A DNA stretch of 5,731 bases. Source: Saprospiraceae bacterium UBA2365 (GTDB lineage Bacteria; Bacteroidota; Bacteroidia; Chitinophagales; Saprospiraceae). Shown piece after piece: positions 1-5,594 of this stretch (its first letter is position 1; every line of letters begins with the position of its first letter). The stretch is taken from NCBI GenBank assembly GCA_002344345.1, contig DDTL01000206.1:1-5731 (forward strand), in the 5' to 3' direction. A program made the position numbers and the translations under genes. The notes beneath the pieces were generated by a model. It saw only the letters and a list, made by a program, of their open reading frames with translations. It made no database searches and had not been told where the DNA came from.

Positions 1-21
1 GAAAAGGGCAGATATAAATAA
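1..21. other. Probable right end of a preceding stem-loop, cut by the window edge
   Basis: These bases sit just before the GTTGGGTGCT box that opens the first cassette-like unit. At the two other opening boxes the right arm of a large stem-loop occupies this position, so by analogy this is the end of another such stem (GGGCAGATATAAATAA). The left arm would lie outside the window, so pairing cannot be tested here. This is inference from position only. Confidence 0.3.
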
Positions 22-22
22 G

Positions 23-436
23 TTGGGTGCTATTGAAAATGAAGCAGTTATTATAGTTCTTTGATTAAAAGTTGCAAGTTGAAACTTGAAAAAGTTGTAA
101 GTTGAAACTTAAAAAAGTTGTAAGTTGAAACTTAAAAAAGTTGTAAGTCAAAACTTAAAAAAGTCGTAAGCTAAAACTTGAAAAGTTGCAAGTCAAAACT
201 TAAAAAAGTTGCAAGTTGAAACTTGAAAAAGTTGCAAGTCGAAACTTGGGAATTAAATATAAAAGTTTGATAATCAAGCTTCTAAACTGAAATTGTAGCT
301 TGAAAAAATAAACGGACAAAAAAAAGCACCCAACAAATCGCTTGCCGTATATGCCATTTTTTCAAGCCAACCGCACTCAATAGTTAGTTTGGAAATGCCA
401 ACGCACTAAAAAATGGCACATCGTCAAGCGTGAGCG
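23..436 (+). mobile_element. Cassette-like unit 1, without a gene (integron-style boundaries)
   Basis: The unit opens with GTTGGGTGCT (22-31) and closes with the exact reverse complement AGCACCCAAC (325-334), followed by a large stem-loop up to the next GTT at 436. With integron conventions (cut between G and TT) the cassette would be 23-436, about 414 bp. GTTGGGT fits the integron R' consensus GTTRRRY and ACCCAAC fits RYYYAAC. I find no convincing open reading frame on either strand. The body is mostly a 23-bp tandem repeat, then an A+T-rich stretch (250-324) in which I see nothing definite. Boxes and stem-loop are seen directly; mobility is inferred. Confidence 0.6.
67..249. repeat. Eight tandem copies of a 23-bp repeat with an internal palindrome
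   Basis: Copies begin (GTTG or GTCG) at 71, 94, 117, 140, 163, 185, 208 and 231; spacing is 23 bp except one of 22. A unit is built from three similar heptads, AAGTTGC, AAGTTGA and AACTTGA, plus A's. Each copy has an inverted repeat, CAAGTT-GA-AACTTG in the first. Its outer pair is C-G in copies 1, 7 and 8, T-A in copies 2, 3 and 4, T-G in copy 5 and unpaired C/A in copy 6, so it mostly covaries. AACTT can also pair with the AAGTT opening the next copy, across a GAAA or AAAA loop. A 23-bp period is not a multiple of three and no reading frame stays open, so it is not coding. There are no unique spacers, so it is not CRISPR. Confidence 0.95.
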
Positions 437-444
437 TTATCGCT
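325..444. repeat. attC-like stem-loop site 1
   Basis: Order: AGCACCCAAC (325-334, closing box of unit 1), short spacer AAAT, left arm 339-362 (starts CGCTTGCC, ends GCCATTTTTT), loop 363-407, right arm 408-430 (AAAAAATGGC to TCAAGCG), spacer TGAGC, and GTTATCGCT (436-444, opening box of unit 2). The arms pair over about 23 positions with two mismatches and one bulged T. The loop holds a near-direct repeat, GCCAACCGCACT (366-377) and GCCAACGCACT (397-407). Stem and order are seen directly; calling it an attC-type recombination site is inference. The A6/T6 run lies inside the stem rather than after it, so it is not a typical intrinsic terminator. Confidence 0.6.
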
Positions 445-2409
445 CAGTGTAAGAAAGACAACGACAGAGAAAAAATGAAAGACAGAAACAAAATGCCAAA
501 AGCACATTTAAGCACAGAATGAACCTCTCAAATAGAAGTAATTAATGCGAATCCCTTTAAACGAATTTGAGCAACTACTTGATGAAACTATCCTAAAAAG
601 AGGCTTAGCTTACTTTAAAGGTGGTGCAATAACCGATTTTTCAGAAATTTCAAATGGAGAATATGAAGCCATTGTTTCAGGCACGGAAGATTACACTGTT
701 CAATTAGAAGTTAAAAACAACACAATAATAGAACACAATTGCGATTGCCCTTATGATATGGGGGCGGTTTGTAAACACGTAGTTGCGGTTATCTTCCATT
801 TGCAACAAGATGAATTGGATCTTAACCTATCCTCTTCCAATAGTCCTAAGAAGAAAAAAACAAAATCTGTCAATCAACAAGTAAAAGAGCTGCTAAAAAC
901 CATTTCACACAATGAATTGATTGGTTTTGTTGAGGAAAACTGCAAAAAAGACAAGAAATTCAGAAACTACTTTTTGGCATCATTCGGGCATTTAAGTCAA
1001 AATCAATCGAAAGAATTTTATCAAAAACAAATTCACTCCATACTGCAAACAGCAGCAGGGAGAGACGGTTGGATTGGTTGGTCTGATATGAAATATGTGG
1101 TAAACACAACCCAGCCTTTTTTAGACAATGCCGAGCAATATTTCCAAAAGAAAAATTTTGAAAATGTTTTTTTTATCAGTACCGCTTTATTGGAAGAAAT
1201 GACCGAAGCGTTTCAATACGGAGATGATAGCAATGGTGATTTGGGCTATTTTGTTGAATCGGCTATGGAGTTACTTTCAAAACTATCAAAAGAGGAAGTT
1301 TCATCAACACTAAAACAAGAAATTTTTGAATACTGCATTTCAGCATTTAAACAAAAACTTTTTGAAGGTTGGGATTGGCATTTGGGAGTACTTCACATAG
1401 CAGGTGATTTAATCGACAACGAAAAAGATGCCGATATGATTTTGAATTGTTTGGAGTCTGTGAATGGAGAATATGAAAGAGAATACGCTCAATCGTATAA
1501 ATTAGAGTTGCTAAGGAAGTATAAAGACCCAAAAGAAGTTGAGGAATTCATTAACAAGAATATTTCAAATTCAAAAATTAGAAAACAGGAAATTGAAAAA
1601 GCCTTTGAAAGTCAAAACTTTGAAAGGGCAATAGAATTAGCTAAGGACGGAATTACTAATGATGAACAAAGCAAACCAGGTTTAGCTAAGGATTGGTATG
1701 ATTGGTTGTTAAAAATAGCATTAGCTCAAAATGACACTCCAAATATTATTAAATACGCACGTTACAGGCTGATTGAGAATTTTGGGGCAACACAAGATTA
1801 TTACCAAATACTGAAAAACACTATTGAAACTGAAAAATGGCATCCATTTTTAGAAGAAATAATAAAGGAAGTTACACCTAAAAGCAGATGGACTTATACA
1901 GAGCTAATACGCAGAATTTATATTAAAGAGGAATGGTGGGACAGGTTGTTTTTGATGCTTAAACAGAATTTGTCTTTGGAGAACATTCAAGAAAACGAAC
2001 GGTATTTAGCTAAAGATTATTCTGCTGAACTAATTGAATTGTACAGTGAAAGACTAACTAATTATGTTGAAAAATATGTCGGTCGAAATCATTACCAAAC
2101 TGCTTGCAGGTACTTGCGAAGAATGAAAAAACTTGGAGGTAGCGAGCGAGTAAATGAGTTAATCGAATTATTTAGAAAGCAGTACCCACAGCGTAAAGCA
2201 TTAATGGACGAATTAACAAGATTATAAAATGTCAACACTCAACAGCCACCCAACCAAAATGGACGAAAAACAACACCGAAGCGATAACATCACCTATACG
2301 CAAGCAGGGGATCCGTGCTTCGTAGGGCAGGAAAGTAGTAAATTTAAAGTTCAGTTCTTCGTGGGAAGTTCAGTGCTAAAAAGCCCTGCCTGCGTATAGC
2401 TGAGACCCG
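437..2409 (+). mobile_element. Cassette-like unit 2, carrying the SWIM zinc-finger gene
   Basis: The unit opens with GTTATCGCT (436-444) and closes with AGCGATAAC (2280-2288), its exact reverse complement, followed by the second large stem-loop up to GTTGTATGCC. It carries one gene in the orientation expected for an integron cassette, with the stem-loop site at the 3' end. The box does not fit GTTRRRY (GTTATCG), so it is not a textbook integron core site. The leader 445-544 is A-rich with several GACA motifs; I see no clear promoter in it. Mobility is inferred. Confidence 0.55.
545..2227 (+). CDS. SWIM zinc-finger family protein with a helical C-terminal region
   Basis: A 560-residue protein with a SWIM-type zinc finger near the N-terminus: C66-D-C68 ... 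C76-K-H78 fits CxCx(n)CxH, which binds one zinc and serves in DNA or protein binding. A lysine-rich linker follows (about 101-108, PKKKKTKS). The rest is predicted mainly helical, with TPR-like stretches around 340-470 and a basic end (about 516-560, from HYQTACRYLRRMKK to KALMDELTRL) of the kind found at the end of many bacterial SWIM-family proteins. No signal peptide or membrane segment is seen, so it is probably cytoplasmic. The start is secure: an in-frame TAA lies at 539-541 and the next Met is residue 72. SWIM proteins are often encoded with SNF2-type helicases, but none is present here. It fills its own cassette-like unit. The cellular role is unknown; the family call is confident. Confidence 0.9.
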   Translation: MRIPLNEFEQLLDETILKRGLAYFKGGAITDFSEISNGEYEAIVSGTEDYTVQLEVKNNTIIEHNCDCPYDMGAVCKHVVAVIFHLQQDELDLNLSSSNSPKKKKTKSVNQQVKELLKTISHNELIGFVEENCKKDKKFRNYFLASFGHLSQNQSKEFYQKQIHSILQTAAGRDGWIGWSDMKYVVNTTQPFLDNAEQYFQKKNFENVFFISTALLEEMTEAFQYGDDSNGDLGYFVESAMELLSKLSKEEVSSTLKQEIFEYCISAFKQKLFEGWDWHLGVLHIAGDLIDNEKDADMILNCLESVNGEYEREYAQSYKLELLRKYKDPKEVEEFINKNISNSKIRKQEIEKAFESQNFERAIELAKDGITNDEQSKPGLAKDWYDWLLKIALAQNDTPNIIKYARYRLIENFGATQDYYQILKNTIETEKWHPFLEEIIKEVTPKSRWTYTELIRRIYIKEEWWDRLFLMLKQNLSLENIQENERYLAKDYSAELIELYSERLTNYVEKYVGRNHYQTACRYLRRMKKLGGSERVNELIELFRKQYPQRKALMDELTRL

Positions 2410-2418
2410 TTGTATGCC
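2280..2418. repeat. attC-like stem-loop site 2
   Basis: Order: AGCGATAAC (2280-2288, closing box of unit 2), spacer ATCAC, left arm CTATACGCAAGCAGGG (2294-2309), loop of about 74 nt, right arm CCCTGCCTGCGTATAG (2384-2399), spacer CTGAGACCC, and GTTGTATGCC (2409-2418, opening box of unit 3). The 16-bp stem has one mismatch. The loop holds a direct repeat AAGTTCAGT (2347-2355, 2366-2374) and a second G-rich copy (GGGCAGG, 2325-2331) that could compete for the right arm. Together with 2228-2279, this fills the 237-nt gap between the SWIM stop and the next gene's start. The function as a recombination site is inferred. Confidence 0.65.
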
Positions 2419-2464
2419 ATTTAAAAAAACACATACTAATAAACAAAACAAAAAATTTATACAA

Positions 2465-3829
2465 ATGAAATCAACAAAAAAAACTACCTATTTATTAATA
2501 GGTATCTTACTTGTTTCAGTAATATTTGTGTCTTGCAAATCTCAAAGTGAAACTTCAAAACAAACCTACAATCCATCAAAGTATTATGATGAGAATGATA
2601 GTTATTGGGCGCAGTTTTTACCAAATGTAAATCCAAGCCTTGATAAAGATATCGAAGTTGATGTAGCCGTTATAGGCGGTGGGTACACAGGATTATCCGC
2701 AGCTTATCATATCAAAAAATCTAATCCTTCACTTAAAGTGGTAATTTTTGAAGCCAAACGAGTAGGTAACGGTGCATCAGGCAGAAACGGAGCACTCGTA
2801 CTGGCACAAACATACAGCGAAGGTGGTTTTGTAATGGGCGACCATAAAAAATACCATAAAGAAATATACGATATTACAGTTGCCAGTATGAAACGCGTCA
2901 AAGCTTTGGCAGAATCTACAGGCATAGATCCAGGTTATGTTCTGAACGGGCAATGTTTAGGAATTTTCAACCCAGATAATATTGAAAGCTCGAAGGAATA
3001 TGTTGAGGCAGCCAAAGAGTTGGGTATGCCCATTGAATTTTGGGAAAAAGAAAAAGCCATCAGTATGCTGGGTTCTCCCGGCTTAGTAGGAGCTGTATAC
3101 GACCCAAATGGAGGTACAGTTAATCCGGGCAAACTGGTATCTGCCTTAAAAAAATTAGCTGAAGATGCCGGTGTTGTCATTTATGAAAACAGTCCTGTTT
3201 GGGGCTATACCGAAGGGGAAACTATTACTTTACCGGTCGTAGTGAAAGATGCAAAATATCAAGTAAAAGCAAAAAGCATTGTTATTGCTGCCAATGCTTA
3301 TGCTTCAAAAACATTAGGATTTTTGGAAGATGATATTGAACCTTCGCACACACAAGTTTCTGTAACAGTACCGTTAACAAATGAACAATATCAAAAAACA
3401 GGTTGGAAAAATCAAATTGCTTGGTACGACGACCAGTATGCCGGAACTGATGCAGATGCAACATTTCATATGGTAATGACGAGCGATCGCAGAATTGTTA
3501 TTGGCGGTGGCAGTGTTGAATATAACGAAGATGAAGGATTACTATATCCTGGAGACTTAAAAAAAATTGAAGAGCAAATAACACATCGAATTGGTGAACT
3601 CTACCCTTCGCTTAAAGGTATCAAAATTGAAAAAACTTGGGATGGAATTATCGCAGAAACAAAAAGTAAGAACGAAAGGATTGGCATAACAGGTAAAAAC
3701 AAAAATATTTATTATGCTTTAGGGTATAATGGTGGTCAGGGCGTAAACGTTGCATTTCTTTTCGGAGAACTTGTATCAAAATTGTATAATGGCGAACATC
3801 ACCCATTGTTAGATATTTATACTGAATAA
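2465..3829 (+). CDS. Putative lipoprotein FAD-dependent oxidoreductase of the DAO family (DadA/PuuB-like)
   Basis: The product (454 residues) belongs to the DAO flavoprotein family, which includes D-amino-acid dehydrogenase, glycine oxidase and gamma-glutamylputrescine oxidase; such enzymes oxidise a C-N bond with FAD. Visible are the dinucleotide-binding GGGYTG (71-76) after a hydrophobic strand, acidic E96 for the FAD ribose, GASGRNGA (103-110), and the C-terminal FAD motif RIGITG then GYNGGQGV (420-427). The N-terminus is a lysine-rich stretch, a hydrophobic core and FVSC with C24 as likely lipidated cysteine, so a Sec/signal-peptidase-II lipoprotein is likely. I chose the ATG at 2465 because it gives this signal; an in-frame ATG at 2414 lies inside the unit's terminal box and would add 17 hydrophilic residues. 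It resembles the next gene along its whole length (roughly 40 percent identity by eye) but has an extra glycine in the C-terminal motif and lacks that gene's tail. Substrate unknown. Confidence 0.9.
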   Translation: MKSTKKTTYLLIGILLVSVIFVSCKSQSETSKQTYNPSKYYDENDSYWAQFLPNVNPSLDKDIEVDVAVIGGGYTGLSAAYHIKKSNPSLKVVIFEAKRVGNGASGRNGALVLAQTYSEGGFVMGDHKKYHKEIYDITVASMKRVKALAESTGIDPGYVLNGQCLGIFNPDNIESSKEYVEAAKELGMPIEFWEKEKAISMLGSPGLVGAVYDPNGGTVNPGKLVSALKKLAEDAGVVIYENSPVWGYTEGETITLPVVVKDAKYQVKAKSIVIAANAYASKTLGFLEDDIEPSHTQVSVTVPLTNEQYQKTGWKNQIAWYDDQYAGTDADATFHMVMTSDRRIVIGGGSVEYNEDEGLLYPGDLKKIEEQITHRIGELYPSLKGIKIEKTWDGIIAETKSKNERIGITGKNKNIYYALGYNGGQGVNVAFLFGELVSKLYNGEHHPLLDIYTE

Positions 3830-3841
3830 AATAAGAAAAAG

Positions 3842-5266
3842 ATGAATCGAAGAAAATTTATAAAATCAGCGGGATATACTGTTGGCGGGATTGCTATTGC
3901 CAGTGCATCGAGTCCGTTGATTTTTCCTGATAAAAACGCAACTTTTGACCCAAACAATAGTTTTTGGGCAAATGAATTTCTACTTGTTAATCCATCTTTA
4001 AAAGAAAATATTAAGGTAGATATTGCTATCATTGGTGGTGGATATACTGGTTTGTCATCAGCTTATCATCTTAAAAAATACAATCCAAATTTAAATGTCA
4101 TTATTCTTGAAGCTAAACAAGTAGGACACGGAGCTTCGGGACGGCACGGGGGAATGCTTTTGCCGCAACCTCCAACTGAATCGTTTGAAATATATGACAC
4201 TGAAAACCCTGTATTGCATCAACAAACCTATGAATTAACGGTAAAAAACATTAATAAAATTAAAGAATTGGTTGCTCAAAGTGGACTCGATTGCGATTTG
4301 AAAACCGATGGATATTGTCACACTATAATTGAGGAAGAAGACATTGCCTATTATAAAAAATATGTAGAAACTGTTAATAAATTGGGAATGCCTTTAGAAT
4401 TTTGGAACGAAGACCAAACATCTGAAGCTTTAGGTACCGAGTATTATTCTGCATCGGTTTATGATCCAAATGGTGGCAGCTTACACGCTGTAAAATTCAT
4501 AAATATTCTTAAAAAAACGGCTCAAGATTTAGGCGTTATCATTTATGAAAACTCAATGGTTAATGAAATTGTTGAAGGTGAAAAAATTGATTTGCTAATC
4601 AATAATTCATTTAAAGTAACGGCTTCAAAAATTATTATTGCCACCAATGCTTATACTTCAAAATTAGGTTATTTCAAAACACGAATTATTCCCGTTCACG
4701 CACAAACTGCAGTAACCAAACCTTTAACAGATAAGCAGATAGAAGAAATGGGTTGGAACAGCAGGTTACCATTTTATGACTCTCGTAACTATTTAATGCA
4801 CTTGGTGTTGCGTGATGACAATCGCATTGTAATAGGTGGTGGAGATGCAGATTATTCATTCAGGAGCAATCTGCACTACAGTGGCGACTTAAACAAGGTG
4901 CTTGATATGACTAAACTAGAACTAACAAGACTTTATCCTTCACTGAAAAACATTGAATTTGAAAATATTTGGAACGGATTATTGTGTATGACATCAGATG
5001 ATGTGCCAAGAATTGGCGTAAAGGGAAAATACAATAATATTTATTTTGGGTTGGCTTACAATGGGCAAGGTGTAAATATGTCATTTATGTTTGGAGATGT
5101 GTTAGCATCTGTAATAAATAATAAAACCCACGGATGGGAAAATACTATGTATTACAACTTTGATGATGGATTAAATAGTTATATACCACCAGAACCATTT
5201 CGTTGGCTGGGTTCATCCTTGTTAATGAAATTTTACAAAAGAAAAGATAAAAAAATGATAGAATAA
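3842..5266 (+). CDS. Tat-exported FAD-dependent oxidoreductase of the DAO family
   Basis: A 474-residue paralogue of the upstream gene. The N-terminus MNRRKFIKSAG is a twin-arginine signal (RRKFIK), then a hydrophobic stretch and a possible cleavage after ASA (about residue 23), so the protein should be exported folded with its FAD. GGGYTG (65-70), E90, GASGRHGG (97-104), RIGVKG and AYNGQGV (405-411) are the FAD-binding landmarks of the DAO family. A tail of about 40 residues with PPEPFRWLG (449-457) and a lysine-rich end completes it; from memory a PPEP-RW-G motif is common in this family. The gene starts 12 nt after the previous stop, with a purine-rich AAGAAAAAG before the ATG, and ends 1 nt before the next gene. 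The likely role is oxidation of an amine or amino acid outside the cytoplasm; the substrate and electron acceptor cannot be told from the sequence. Confidence 0.93.
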   Translation: MNRRKFIKSAGYTVGGIAIASASSPLIFPDKNATFDPNNSFWANEFLLVNPSLKENIKVDIAIIGGGYTGLSSAYHLKKYNPNLNVIILEAKQVGHGASGRHGGMLLPQPPTESFEIYDTENPVLHQQTYELTVKNINKIKELVAQSGLDCDLKTDGYCHTIIEEEDIAYYKKYVETVNKLGMPLEFWNEDQTSEALGTEYYSASVYDPNGGSLHAVKFINILKKTAQDLGVIIYENSMVNEIVEGEKIDLLINNSFKVTASKIIIATNAYTSKLGYFKTRIIPVHAQTAVTKPLTDKQIEEMGWNSRLPFYDSRNYLMHLVLRDDNRIVIGGGDADYSFRSNLHYSGDLNKVLDMTKLELTRLYPSLKNIEFENIWNGLLCMTSDDVPRIGVKGKYNNIYFGLAYNGQGVNMSFMFGDVLASVINNKTHGWENTMYYNFDDGLNSYIPPEPFRWLGSSLLMKFYKRKDKKMIE

Positions 5267-5267
5267 T

Positions 5268-5588
5268 ATGGAAGATAAAATTCAAGCATACCGACAACCT
5301 TTAGTTACAGCAACGGGAATAATTTTAGGTTTTATTCTCAACTTTGCATCCACTTTTGTTAAAACTGATAGCCTCTTTAGTGAATTTGCAGCATACATAA
5401 TTGGCATTTGCATTTTGACAGGTATTATTTGTTTAATAATTGTGTTGAGCAGAGTATTGAAAATGAAATACCCTAAAGAAAAAGCTGAAAATTACTACCA
5501 AAAAACATTGAATTATTTTCTGTTTGGTGTAAGTATTTCTTTTGTTGGAGTAATGGTTGATATGTTTACAAACTTTATGACAGAATAA
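5268..5588 (+). CDS. Small integral membrane protein with three predicted helices, function unknown
   Basis: A 106-residue protein I cannot assign to a named family. Three hydrophobic segments are visible: about 11-31 (LVTATGIILGFILNFASTF), 40-63 (containing GICILTGIICLIIVL) and 81-101 (FLFGVSISFVGVMVDMF). The lysine-rich loop between the second and third (SRVLKMKYPKEK) should be cytoplasmic by the positive-inside rule, giving N-terminus inside and C-terminus outside. There are no histidines, so it cannot be a bis-histidine b-type haem protein; the only cysteines (48 and 55) are within the second helix. The ATG is 1 nt after the stop of the Tat oxidoreductase, which implies translational coupling and co-expression. 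It may anchor or assist the exported oxidoreductases, but this rests on gene order alone. The length and clean composition support a real gene. Confidence 0.85.
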   Translation: MEDKIQAYRQPLVTATGIILGFILNFASTFVKTDSLFSEFAAYIIGICILTGIICLIIVLSRVLKMKYPKEKAENYYQKTLNYFLFGVSISFVGVMVDMFTNFMTE

Positions 5589-5594
5589 AAAAAC

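Noticed and set aside
67..249. CRISPR array
   Set aside because: The repeats are head-to-tail at 22-23 bp with no unique spacers, and no cas gene is present.
339..430. Stem-loops as Rho-independent terminators
   Set aside because: The loops are 45-74 nt and no T-run follows the stems. In the first, the T-run is inside the left arm. A secondary effect on transcript ends remains possible.
475..522. A 15-codon possible leader peptide ahead of the SWIM gene
   Set aside because: It is very short, has no ribosome-binding signal and no attenuator-like hairpin follows it. Chance frames of this size are common in A-rich leaders.
445..544. Bacteroidota-type promoter (TTG ... TAnnTTTG) ahead of the SWIM gene
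   Set aside because: The nearest match, TAGTTTG at 385-391, is one base short and lies in the stem-loop loop with no properly spaced upstream element.
2229..2399. A 56-codon open frame on the + strand starting 2 nt after the SWIM stop
   Set aside because: It runs across the whole palindrome of stem-loop site 2 and its stop lies in the right arm. The composition is that of the palindrome, and nothing in the product is recognisable.
2414..2464. N-terminal extension of the first oxidoreductase from the ATG at 2414
   Set aside because: That ATG is part of the GTTGTATGCC terminal box, and the added 17 residues are hydrophilic and precede an otherwise normal lipoprotein signal beginning at 2465.
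1347..4032. Several minus-strand open frames of 60-81 codons within the SWIM and oxidoreductase genes
   Set aside because: They are antisense to well-supported genes, have no recognisable product and show no start signals.
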